From Mesorhizobium kowhaii (lineage in GTDB: Bacteria > Pseudomonadota > Alphaproteobacteria > Rhizobiales > Rhizobiaceae): a DNA stretch of 36,508 nt. Both the position numbers and the translations under genes were made by a program. The notes below the pieces were generated by a model. That model saw only the letters and a list, made by a program, of their open reading frames with translations. It was not told the origin of the DNA and ran no database searches. Of the stretch, positions 16,460 through 24,430 are shown piece by piece. The number at the start of each line of letters is the position of its first letter. Positions within the stretch are counted from its first letter, which is position 1. The DNA lies in NCBI RefSeq assembly GCF_003253745.1, contig NZ_MZXV01000009.1:1-36508 (forward strand), in the 5' to 3' direction.

Positions 16460-18766
16460 TTAGCGGCGACCCAGTACCTGCTTCAGACCTGTCTTGCTCA
16501 CATCCAAAGCCGGAAGCGGGAAAGGTTCGACCTGTCCTCCGGTCTTGTCCAGATACTGCATCAACGCCGTCACAAGGTGGTAGAAGATGCTTGCGGGGAC
16601 CTCCGTCGCCAGTGACCTTCCTCGCTCGTCAATCCTGTCGACCCACAAACCAAGCGGTGCGGGATCGATATGCCATCTGAACAGGCGGGCGACACGAGCT
16701 TCGATCTCAGGCTTCAGATCAGGCCCGCCAATGCCGTCCAGGGCGACGGCTGCCTTGACGGCTTCGCATTGCGGCCAGCTACGGGAAAGCCGGTCGAGAG
16801 GCATTCCCTGCCGCGATACGGCAGCGTAAGCCAGACCTGTGGCTCGGTTCAATCCGCTGGCGACCGCCGACGAATAGAGCTTCCTTGCGTAGGCGACCAA
16901 GTCTTTTTGCCCGCTCGCCCGCGCGAAGTCGACAAGGAGCGAGGCCCATTCGAAATGATGCCCTGGTTCGGTCCACTGTCCTTTGTCTCCCGGCAACGGC
17001 AGCCAATCGACGTCGAAATGTTCCCCAAGCGTCCAGCTTTCCTGGTCGAAGAAATGGCACCGGAAGAGATCGATGACGCGAGCCGCCCGACGCAGATATG
17101 CGCGGTCGCCGGTGACACTGTGCCAGGCAAGAAAGGATTCCAGCATGTGCATGTGTGGGTTCGAAGACCGCACCCCGTTCCAGCCGGGGCTCTCGAGGAA
17201 CCCGCTCAGACTGTCGTCCTCGAGATGGGTGTCGACGAAATGAAATGTCTGTTGTGCAAGCCGCAGGGCATCCTGATGGCCGCAGCGATGAGCATGAGCC
17301 AGCGCCAGGAGCACGCAGGAATGGTCGTAGGCGTCCTCGGTCGGGTCAGCCACGCTGCCGTTGGCATTAAGAGTTCGCACCCAGCCGCCACGGTCGGTGC
17401 GGCCGTATTTCGCGATGAAGTCGATACCGTGGTCGATGAGTTTGTCGGCCGGTCCAGCCCAGCCGCGTTCCTTGGCCACCGCGAAAGCGTAAATCTGGCG
17501 AGCCATCGTCCGCATGCGCTTGGGTTTGCCCAACGGCCTTGCATCGAAGCCGAGAGCCTCGTGGAAGCCGCCGTATACATCGTCGACACCTGCGGTGGAC
17601 CACAGCGGCAGGGTTTCTTCGAAGAGCCAGTGTTCGACGCGCTTGCGCCATGACCCGCTGATGATGACCCGGTCTTCCGAGGCGGTGAATTTCGTTTCGA
17701 GGCGTCCGCTCTTCTCTAGCTGTTCGACGACTTTTTTCACGTTCTGGCTGTGGCCGACGGGGGCGACGAATACCGCGTCCGGCGTCGCCACTATCGCTAC
17801 ATCCTTCATTCCGACGACGGTCAGCAGTCTGCCCTGGCTTCTGAAGTAGGAGTTGCTGCAATCCATGGCGACGATGTCGCCCATGACGACGTTGCCGTCG
17901 CAGTCCGTCGGGCTGGCTTCCAGCAGCGATTGCCACGATCCAAGGTCATTCCAGCGGAAGGAAGCCGTGACCATCGCGATGTCGCGCGCATGCTCCATGA
18001 CCGCGTAGTCGATCGACGTCGAGGGGACAGCCGAGTAGAAGCCCTGTGGCAGGTATAGGCCCGAGACGTCGGCCCGCGCGGTCTTATAGGCCCGTTCCGC
18101 AGTGTCCCAGATATCCGGCTGGAAATCGAGAAAAGCCCTCCGCATGGTGTCGGCACGAAACAGGAAGATGCCGGCGTTCCAGTAGAATCTTCCGGAAGAC
18201 AGGTATTTGCGGGCCGTCTTGGCGTCTGGCTTTTCGACAAAGCGCGAAACTGGGGCTACTGCGTCACCATTTGCCGTGGCCTCGATGTAGCCATATCCGG
18301 TTTCGGGATGCGTCGGCTTGATGCCGAATACGATGATACTTCCTGAATCGGCGGCAGGCACGCCCGCCTCGACGGTTTCCCAGAATTGCGTTTCGGTCGA
18401 TATCTGATGGTCGGAGGGGACCACGAGCACAAGCGCGTCGGCGCCATGTTCGGAGATCGTTTGCAGGGTGGCTATGGCGACCGCGGCGGCGGTATTGCGG
18501 CCGACCGGCTCGAAGATCGGTCGGCCGCCGTTCAGGCCGAGCGGAGCTATGTCCGAGATGACGCGGTCGGCATGCCGTTCGGAAGCTATCAGGTAGATCG
18601 GCGTATCACCGTCCGGCCGCGCCTTGAGGCGTCGAACAGTCTTCGCAAGCATGGAGCCGTCGCCCGAAAGGTCATGGAATTGCTTGGGATTGTCTTCGCG
18701 CGAGAGCGGCCACAGCCGTGAGCCGACGCCCCCGCTCATGACAAAACTTACGATCCGGTCCGGCAT
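16460..18766 (-). CDS. Bifunctional mannose-1-phosphate guanylyltransferase / AGE-family epimerase-isomerase
   Basis: A 768-residue two-domain protein. Residues 1-~360 are a mannose-1-phosphate guanylyltransferase: signature FVMSGGVGSRLWPLSRE at 8-24, VPSDH at 116-120, FVEKPD at 176-181 and the usual ASFRWNDLGSW. Residues ~370-750 are an (alpha/alpha)6 barrel of the N-acylglucosamine 2-epimerase family, including YGGFHEALG, RTMARQIYAFA, HMHMLESFLAWH and a PGHHFEWASLL motif with its His. This half probably makes mannose-6-phosphate, as a phosphomannose isomerase, or another ketose/aldose pair. It replaces the cupin isomerase found in AlgA/ManC. The start at 18766 has GAGAGGAA upstream; an in-frame TTG at 18787 is less likely. 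The gene lies 27 nt downstream of the phosphomannomutase. Together they would convert fructose-6-P to GDP-mannose. Confidence 0.9.
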   Translation of the reverse strand: MPDRIVSFVMSGGVGSRLWPLSREDNPKQFHDLSGDGSMLAKTVRRLKARPDGDTPIYLIASERHADRVISDIAPLGLNGGRPIFEPVGRNTAAAVAIATLQTISEHGADALVLVVPSDHQISTETQFWETVEAGVPAADSGSIIVFGIKPTHPETGYGYIEATANGDAVAPVSRFVEKPDAKTARKYLSSGRFYWNAGIFLFRADTMRRAFLDFQPDIWDTAERAYKTARADVSGLYLPQGFYSAVPSTSIDYAVMEHARDIAMVTASFRWNDLGSWQSLLEASPTDCDGNVVMGDIVAMDCSNSYFRSQGRLLTVVGMKDVAIVATPDAVFVAPVGHSQNVKKVVEQLEKSGRLETKFTASEDRVIISGSWRKRVEHWLFEETLPLWSTAGVDDVYGGFHEALGFDARPLGKPKRMRTMARQIYAFAVAKERGWAGPADKLIDHGIDFIAKYGRTDRGGWVRTLNANGSVADPTEDAYDHSCVLLALAHAHRCGHQDALRLAQQTFHFVDTHLEDDSLSGFLESPGWNGVRSSNPHMHMLESFLAWHSVTGDRAYLRRAARVIDLFRCHFFDQESWTLGEHFDVDWLPLPGDKGQWTEPGHHFEWASLLVDFARASGQKDLVAYARKLYSSAVASGLNRATGLAYAAVSRQGMPLDRLSRSWPQCEAVKAAVALDGIGGPDLKPEIEARVARLFRWHIDPAPLGLWVDRIDERGRSLATEVPASIFYHLVTALMQYLDKTGGQVEPFPLPALDVSKTGLKQVLGRR

Positions 18767-18793
18767 GGTCCAATTCCTCTCAGCCAATTCCCC

Positions 18794-20314
18794 TCAGAAT
18801 GTCTGGTTGTAGGCTCCGACCTCTGGATTGCGGCGCAGCACGGCATCGAGAGCCTCGAACATCTCGCGACGTCGCTCCGGCGAGACGGGGCTTTCCACCA
18901 CGACGACAATCTCCGGTTTGTTCGACGAAGCCCTGACCAGACCCCATGTGCCGTCCTGGGCAACGACACGCACCCCATTCACGGTGACGAGATTGGCCAG
19001 CGGCTGGCCAGCGAACTCGATCCCGTCCCCCTTCATTTTCGTGAATTCCCCGACAACTTTCGCGACCACGCCGTATTTCACCTCGTCGGGGCAGTGGGGC
19101 GACATCGTCGGGGTACCGAAGGTCAGCGGCAGATCGCGGTAAAGGTCTGCGAGTGTCTTGCCCAGGTTGCGGTCGAGCATCTCGCAGACGGCGATCGCGG
19201 TGAGGAGCCCGTCGTCGTAGCCGCGTCCGATCGGCGGGTTGAAGAAGAAATGCCCCGACTTCTCGAAACCAGCGATGGCATTGAGTTCGGCAACGCGCCT
19301 CTTGATGTAGGAGTGCCCGGTCTTCCAGTAATCCGTCCTTGCACCGTTTTGCACGAGAACGGGATCCGTCATGAAAAGTCCCGTCGACTTGACGTCCACG
19401 ACGAAGACGGATTTCGGATGCAGTCCGGAGATGTCTCGCGCCAGCATGACGCCGACCTTGTCTGCGAAAATCTCGTTGCCCTCGTTGTCGACCACGCCAC
19501 AGCGGTCGCCGTCGCCGTCGAAGCCGAGCCCGACATCGGCACCCGTCTCCAGAACCTTGTCCCGGATCGCGTGCAGCATCTGCATGTCTTCGGGATTGGG
19601 GTTGTAGCGCGGAAACGTGTGGTCGAGCTCTACGTCCAGCGGGATGACTTCGCAGCCGATTCCTTCCAGCACCTGCGGTGCAAAAGCGCCCGCTGTGCCG
19701 TTGCCGCAGGCCGCCACCACCTTCAGCTTTCGGCCGAGGTTCCTTCCGGCAGTCAGGTCTTCGATGTATCTCTCGCGAAATCCGGGCACGAACTCATAGC
19801 TTCCCCCGCCTATGAGATCGAAATCGCCGCCCAGCACGAGCGCCTTCAAAGCGGTCATCTCCTCGGGCCCGAATGTCAGAGGCCTTTGCGCTCCCATCTT
19901 CACTCCGGTCCAGCCGTTCTCGTTGTGGGAGGCCGTCACCATGGCCACCGAGGGAGCGTCGAGCGCGAACTGGGCGAAATAGGCCGTGGGAGAAAGTGCC
20001 AGGCCGATGTCTTTGACGCGCGCGCCGGCCGCCATCAGGCCGGAGACCAGCGCCATCTTGATCGCCATGGAATAGCTGCGGAAATCATGGCCAGTGACGA
20101 TGTCCGGGCCTACGCCCATTCGGCGGATCAAGGTGCCGAGCCCCATGCCGATCGCCTGCACGCCCTTCAGATTGAGTTCGGGTTCTTTCTCCGAGCCTGG
20201 CTGCCCGAACCACCAGCGCGCGTCGTATTCCCGGAAACCAGTGGCTTTGATCAGAGCACTGGTTTCGAAGGCGAATGTGTTTGGCCTGGCTTGGCCGACT
20301 ATGTTCACGGTCAC
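18794..20314 (-). CDS. Phosphomannomutase/phosphoglucomutase
   Basis: A 506-residue alpha-D-phosphohexomutase. Phosphoserine Ser129 lies in MVTASHNENGW, the metal loop is DGDGDR at 266-271, and the sugar and phosphate loops are present (GHDFR near 76; KPEIVVVVESP near the C-terminus). Length and motifs fit AlgC/ManB-type enzymes that convert mannose-6-P to mannose-1-P. The start is GTG at 20314 with GGAG 8 nt upstream. The gene is followed at once by the GMP-AGE gene, so the two form a GDP-mannose operon within the polysaccharide locus. Phosphoglucomutase activity is also possible. Confidence 0.92.
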   Translation of the reverse strand: MTVNIVGQARPNTFAFETSALIKATGFREYDARWWFGQPGSEKEPELNLKGVQAIGMGLGTLIRRMGVGPDIVTGHDFRSYSMAIKMALVSGLMAAGARVKDIGLALSPTAYFAQFALDAPSVAMVTASHNENGWTGVKMGAQRPLTFGPEEMTALKALVLGGDFDLIGGGSYEFVPGFRERYIEDLTAGRNLGRKLKVVAACGNGTAGAFAPQVLEGIGCEVIPLDVELDHTFPRYNPNPEDMQMLHAIRDKVLETGADVGLGFDGDGDRCGVVDNEGNEIFADKVGVMLARDISGLHPKSVFVVDVKSTGLFMTDPVLVQNGARTDYWKTGHSYIKRRVAELNAIAGFEKSGHFFFNPPIGRGYDDGLLTAIAVCEMLDRNLGKTLADLYRDLPLTFGTPTMSPHCPDEVKYGVVAKVVGEFTKMKGDGIEFAGQPLANLVTVNGVRVVAQDGTWGLVRASSNKPEIVVVVESPVSPERRREMFEALDAVLRRNPEVGAYNQTF

Positions 20315-20532
20315 GGTTTCCGCTCCGCAGTTACAGGGAACAGTCGTAGCACGCTGCCGGAGGCAGGCCCCTTCATGAATTCGAGGAGCCCTAACGCCCT
20401 GGTTCGCACCCCCTCATCCAATAGGAGCATGCCCGCCGACGGCCGAAAGGATGTCTCGTCCAAGCTTGGGGCGGTCTTGTATTCTGTAAGGTGCGTCCTG
20501 CTCGGGCGCTGACGAGAAAGGTGGGCTGCAAG

Positions 20533-20868
20533 ATGCCGCTGACCGCATTCAGGCTCGCGTTCCGCGAGGATGTCGACGAAAGACGGTTCGGCCGCCTGGC
20601 TCGTCTTCTCAAGGTCATTCAAGTGGAAATCGAGACGGAATCCGCGGCACTCCGTCCGTCTGTGGAAAGGATGACGGACTGCGCCGCATTCGCTTTGGAG
20701 GCGATGGAAAATGGCGAGAGCCCCGAACGCATGTCCGCGCGGATCGATGCCCTCGCCCGGAACCTGGCACTCAGCCGCGGACGGCAGGTCTTGCTGGAAC
20801 AGCAGATGTCATTTGTCGACAGGACGAGAGCAGGGCTGCCGTGCATTCTCCCTTCCCATAGGGCGTAG
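20533..20868 (+). CDS. Small helical hypothetical protein
   Basis: A 111-residue, highly charged, mostly helical protein (RFGRLARLLKVIQVEIETES, LEAMENGESPERMSARIDAL, LLEQQMSFVDRTRAGL) with coiled-coil character and no signal peptide. I do not recognise it. The start at 20533 has aaagg about 11 nt upstream; a GTG at 20491 is an alternative. It is divergent from the phosphomannomutase and 175 nt upstream of the ExoP-like gene in the same direction. A 12-bp perfect hairpin covers its stop codon. A regulatory or chaperone role in the locus is conceivable, not shown. Confidence 0.55.
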   Translation: MPLTAFRLAFREDVDERRFGRLARLLKVIQVEIETESAALRPSVERMTDCAAFALEAMENGESPERMSARIDALARNLALSRGRQVLLEQQMSFVDRTRAGLPCILPSHRA

Positions 20869-20886
20869 GGTCCATACGCCCTATGG
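20856..20886 (+). terminator. Perfect 12-bp hairpin spanning the stop codon of the small gene
   Basis: CCATAGGGCGTA (20856-20867) and TACGCCCTATGG (20875-20886) are exact complements with a 7-nt loop. The TAG stop at 20866-20868 lies within the left arm. No T-run follows, so it is an unusual intrinsic terminator. It may instead be an operator or an RNA-stability element ahead of the ExoP-like gene 157 nt downstream. Confidence 0.6.
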
Positions 20887-21043
20887 CGGCGTTTACCTTC
20901 CGGGGCGCAGGCGTAATCTTTCGCGGCAGTCTGGGATCGCGGGGCCTCGGCTTTCAATGAAAACATCGGACGAATGTCATCGACCGCCTGCATGGGGACG
21001 GCGTGCACGCAGGATCTCCCCGCACGCCTGCAGGAGAAGTTGA

Positions 21044-22882
21044 ATGAACCGCATGTTCCCCAATCAATGGCCTTCGACAACGGAGCAGCAGGCTTCCGCC
21101 GGCCAGGAGTTCATTGGCCTCTCCGACATAACCGGATTTCTGCGGCGCTATATTGGAACCATCGTCGCCTGCCTTGCCGCGGCTTTCTTGGTGGTCGGGT
21201 TCTACATTTTGACCACCGACCCAACTTTCACCGCCAGCGCACAGATCCTGATCGAGCCGAAATTGCCGCAACATCTGCAGGAGGGCGGCGAAGTAAATCT
21301 GTCATTGGACACCGCCCAGGTGGAAAGCCAGATCGCAGTTATGGAGTCGGAAAAGATCGCTGCGATGGTCCTCGACCAGTTGAAACTTGTCGACGACCCC
21401 AAGTTCAACCGTCCACAGGTTCCGATTTTGCTGGAGAGATTCAGGAGGATAGGAGCAGTCCTGCTTGACGCTTCCGGGCTCCGGAAAAGCGCCCGGTTCA
21501 CCTCACTTTGGGAGTATTTCGGCATCGGCGTGCCTGAAACGCCTGCGACGCTGACCGAGTACCAAAAGGCCCGCCGCACCATGTCGATTTTCAGCAACGG
21601 CCTCGACATCCGCAGAATCGGCGTTTCCTACGCGATAGACATATCCTTCACCTCTCCTGATCCCGAGGGTGCAGCCAGGATTGCGAACGCCACGGCCGAT
21701 GCCTTCGTGCGTGAGCAGATCGAAACCAAGGCCGACGCAGCAAAGGAAGGCGGCGTGTGGCTCGAGACGCGCCTTCAGCAGCTGCGCACCCAGATGAACG
21801 AGGCCATGGCGAAAGCGCAGGAATTCCGTTCACGGCATGACTATAGTGTCGGGGATGAAGCCAAAAGGGAAGACGGTGCGGGCGCTGTGCCAACGCTCGA
21901 AGAACTTGAGGTGACTGCCGAAACCTACCAGAAGATGTACGAGAGCTTCCTGCAGGCCTACACCAACTCGGTAAGCCAGCAGTCGTACCCGGTCGCCGAC
22001 GCAAGGGTGATCACGGCTGCGACGGCGCCGCTCTATCCGAGCGCTCCAAAGCCGAAATTGATGCTAGCCTTCGCGGCGGCTGCCGGGCTCATTCTCGGCA
22101 TCGGACTTTCGTTTGTGAGGCATACGTTCGACTGGACCATAAGGTCGCCACGACACATCCGGGACCTGGGTGTCGAATGCGTCGGAGAGCTGCCGCCCAC
22201 CAGCAGAGGATGGGAATCCGGCCGCGTCGACGAAGTGGCAAAATATCCGCACTCCCGATACAGCCAAAGCCTCAGGAAAGCGCGAACCGAAATCAGCCTT
22301 GCGGAAACCAGCCGCCCGATCAAGTTACTTGGGTTGACCGCTGTATCCAACGACAGTTCGAAGAGTTCGGTCGCCAGCAATCTTGCCACGCTTTACTCGA
22401 GGTCCGGCCTGAAGACGTTGGTGATTGACGCCGACGTCCGCCGATCGACCATGACCACGCGGCTGCTCGGCCCATCGGGCGCCTTCGACAGACCGTGCCA
22501 GGACCCTGTCCGGCTCAACATCGTCCGCGCTCCTGGGCGGCCGTTCGACGTGCTTCCAAGTTCGGTGGTGGGCGCCCGGCACCTGCTGGCACCAGGCAAT
22601 ATGGAGGCGTTCCTCTTGGAACTGACCGCTAGCGACCTTGCCGCCTACGAACTTGCCGCCTACGACATTGTCATCCTGGACCTGCCGACGCTTGCCTCGG
22701 GAGCCGACGAACTGATTGTCGGATCCGTTCTGGACGGCGTCGTAGTCGTTGCCGAGTGGGGCAAGACACATGTCGAAACGCTGCGGGAACTTGTCAGGAC
22801 GCTGCAGGCCAGCAGGACGCCCATCCTTGGCGTGCTCCTGACGAAGGCCCGCGCGATGAAATCCAAGCACCGCAGAGCATGA
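21044..22882 (+). CDS. exoP: ExoP-like polysaccharide co-polymerase with degenerate BY-kinase domain
   Basis: A 612-residue Wzz/GumC/ExoP-type protein. Membrane helices at about 36-56 and 339-358 flank a periplasmic coiled-coil domain; the PxxP-like stretch before helix 2 reads APLYPSAPKPKL. The cytoplasmic half (~400-612) has the tyrosine-autokinase fold. The Walker A' LVIDADVR (459-466) is intact and ILDLPTL stands for Walker B. The P-loop is SNDSSKSSVASN (435-446): the glycines of the canonical GxGKS/T are gone and only Lys440 remains. The tail lacks the usual Tyr-rich cluster. It would control chain length with the ExoF-like protein, but kinase activity is doubtful. AGGAG 8 nt upstream supports the start. 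ExoP-like by architecture; orthology not proven. Confidence 0.85.
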   Translation: MNRMFPNQWPSTTEQQASAGQEFIGLSDITGFLRRYIGTIVACLAAAFLVVGFYILTTDPTFTASAQILIEPKLPQHLQEGGEVNLSLDTAQVESQIAVMESEKIAAMVLDQLKLVDDPKFNRPQVPILLERFRRIGAVLLDASGLRKSARFTSLWEYFGIGVPETPATLTEYQKARRTMSIFSNGLDIRRIGVSYAIDISFTSPDPEGAARIANATADAFVREQIETKADAAKEGGVWLETRLQQLRTQMNEAMAKAQEFRSRHDYSVGDEAKREDGAGAVPTLEELEVTAETYQKMYESFLQAYTNSVSQQSYPVADARVITAATAPLYPSAPKPKLMLAFAAAAGLILGIGLSFVRHTFDWTIRSPRHIRDLGVECVGELPPTSRGWESGRVDEVAKYPHSRYSQSLRKARTEISLAETSRPIKLLGLTAVSNDSSKSSVASNLATLYSRSGLKTLVIDADVRRSTMTTRLLGPSGAFDRPCQDPVRLNIVRAPGRPFDVLPSSVVGARHLLAPGNMEAFLLELTASDLAAYELAAYDIVILDLPTLASGADELIVGSVLDGVVVVAEWGKTHVETLRELVRTLQASRTPILGVLLTKARAMKSKHRRA

Positions 22883-23048
22883 AACTGGCGAGATATTCCT
22901 CCTTCGGAAGTCGCAAAAGCGTGTAGGGGGATCATTCCTTGGGATTAGGGGGATAGCCCCGGAGCGTCACGCTACCTCCTTTGCCTTTCTTGCCGACAAG
23001 CCCCGACCTTGGAAGAGTGACGAGAACAATTCAGACAGCAACCGTCCC

Positions 23049-23843
23049 ATGACAACAAACGCATTCGAGTCACATCAGGGAACCCCGATCTGGGTTCAGC
23101 CATCATTACCCGTGGCGGCTGATAACCGAACGGCAGTCCTGCATGTTGTTCCTGCGCCCGACCACAACAGTGCCGGTGCAGTGTTGACAGACCTGTCGCC
23201 CGCCATCAGGGCGGGAATGACGATCCCTCCTATCGGAGGTCTCCTGAAGCGGATCATGGATCTGGTCATAGCGGCCACGGCGCTTGTCATGGCTGCGCCA
23301 GTGATGATCGTCATTGCCCTGCTGATCAGGATGACGGCGGGAGGCCCGGCAGTGTTCTCGCACAGCCGTATCGGGTTCGGCGGAAAGCCGTTCGATTGCT
23401 ACAAGTTCCGCTCGATGGTTGCCAATTCGGAAGAAGTTCTGAAAGCATATCTCGATGCCAACCCTCATGTCTGCAAGGAGTGGGAGGAGACCCACAAGAT
23501 CAGGAATGACCCCCGCGTCACGCTCCTGGGGTGGATGCTCCGTAAGTCGAGCCTCGACGAACTCCCCCAGCTCTTCAACATCATCCGCGGCGACATGAGC
23601 TGCGTAGGCCCAAGGCCCATCGTAAAGGACGAACTCAAACGCTACGGCGACCACCTGGGAGAATACCTTCGGACAAGGCCGGGACTCACCGGTCTCTGGC
23701 AGGTGAGCGGAAGAAGCAGCATGGACTACGCCAACCGCGTGGCGCTGGACAGCCAGTATGTGCGGAACTGGTCGGTCTGGCTCGACATCGTGATCTTGTT
23801 CAGGACGGTTTTCGCAGTGATGCGCTTCGACAGGGCTTCCTGA
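23049..23843 (+). CDS. exoY: ExoY-like undecaprenyl-phosphate sugar phosphotransferase
   Basis: A 264-residue monotopic initiating glycosyl-1-phosphate transferase. A variable N-terminus precedes one hydrophobic helix (MDLVIAATALVMAAPVMIVI, about 70-89). The bacterial sugar transferase domain follows: FSHSRIGFGGKPFDCYKFRS, then KSSLDELPQLFNIIRGDMS, CVGPRP and RPGLTGLWQVSGRSS. All catalytic motifs are intact. It adds the first sugar phosphate (Gal-1-P or Glc-1-P in known relatives) to undecaprenyl phosphate at the inner membrane. It lacks the extra N-terminal membrane domain of WbaP/WcaJ, as ExoY does. It lies 166 nt downstream of the ExoP-like gene, and no strong ribosome-binding site is visible. 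Confidence 0.93.
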   Translation: MTTNAFESHQGTPIWVQPSLPVAADNRTAVLHVVPAPDHNSAGAVLTDLSPAIRAGMTIPPIGGLLKRIMDLVIAATALVMAAPVMIVIALLIRMTAGGPAVFSHSRIGFGGKPFDCYKFRSMVANSEEVLKAYLDANPHVCKEWEETHKIRNDPRVTLLGWMLRKSSLDELPQLFNIIRGDMSCVGPRPIVKDELKRYGDHLGEYLRTRPGLTGLWQVSGRSSMDYANRVALDSQYVRNWSVWLDIVILFRTVFAVMRFDRAS

Positions 23844-23855
23844 AGTCCCGACCGG

Positions 23856-24131
23856 TCACCCTTCCTCCCGCTTCCAGTGGGCGGACAGGGACAGGCCGAT
23901 CATGTAGGCGCAAGCCAATACGAATGCCAGGATCAGGAATTTGGTGACGGTCACATGGCCGGGCAACCCAAGGCCATTCCAGGCAAAGCTTCCGATCACA
24001 AGCAGCGCAGTCGCCGCGATCAGGGCGGGAGCCTTGAACCGCAATCCCATCAAAACGCCTGCCGCCGATACAGCGATTACACTCATGAGCACCGACATCT
24101 CCAGTGATACCCGCAGGACTGATCGCCTCAC
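23856..24131 (-). CDS. Small membrane protein next to exoY
   Basis: A 91-residue protein with three probable membrane helices (about 10-30, 34-52 and 60-82) and a charged C-terminus (HWKREEG). Its stop is 12 nt from the exoY stop, in convergent orientation. In Sinorhizobium a small membrane repressor, ExoX, lies beside exoY; this protein shares size class and setting, but I see no sequence similarity I can vouch for. The start is uncertain: a GTG gives 91 residues, while ATGs at 24098 and 24086 would shorten it. Confidence 0.55.
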   Translation of the reverse strand: MRRSVLRVSLEMSVLMSVIAVSAAGVLMGLRFKAPALIAATALLVIGSFAWNGLGLPGHVTVTKFLILAFVLACAYMIGLSLSAHWKREEG

Positions 24132-24219
24132 TGCGGCAGGGAAGGTTTCGTCAGCGTGTGCTCACTGATATGCGGCCTCAAAGTGCATGGCAAGTGCTAG
24201 GGTCATTGCATAGTTGGTC

Positions 24220-24241
24220 AGCTTAGGCATCGAGCTAAGCT
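24220..24241. promoter_or_regulatory. Short inverted repeat upstream of the small membrane gene
   Basis: AGCTTAG (24220-24226) and CTAAGCT (24235-24241) pair perfectly around 8 nt. The site lies about 90 nt upstream of the small membrane protein gene in a 299-bp gap that otherwise holds only the hairpin at 24383-24412. A regulator site is possible but unproven. Confidence 0.3.
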
Positions 24242-24382
24242 AGCCCTGCGCTTGCGGTGTTCTTCGTCCTTCCCTGCGGCTTCCAGCTGCCGCGATTTGG
24301 CTTCCGAAGCCCATGCCAACCAAGCGCTTGCAATTCAAGAGCCGGCGAAACGTGGTGATTCTCTATGGTGATCGATCGACAA

Positions 24383-24412
24383 GCGAAGGGGGCAGCGAGC
24401 TGCCGCCTTCGC
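24383..24412 (-). terminator. Hairpin after the ExoF-like gene
   Basis: The arms GCGAAGGGGGCAGC (24383-24396) and GCTGCCGCCTTCGC (24399-24412) pair over 14 bp with one mismatch. The apparent loop is only 2 nt, so the top pairs must open. It lies 18 nt beyond the stop of the ExoF-like gene on the minus strand. No T-run follows, so termination may be Rho-assisted. Confidence 0.6.
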
Positions 24413-24430
24413 TGAACCATGCAAGCTTGA

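Noticed and set aside
20311..20622. Minus-strand 103-codon frame overlapping the GTG start of the phosphomannomutase
   Set aside because: It overlaps a more protein-like plus-strand gene and has low-complexity, unconserved-looking composition. The overlap with the GTG start may be chance, though the short distal part cannot be fully excluded.
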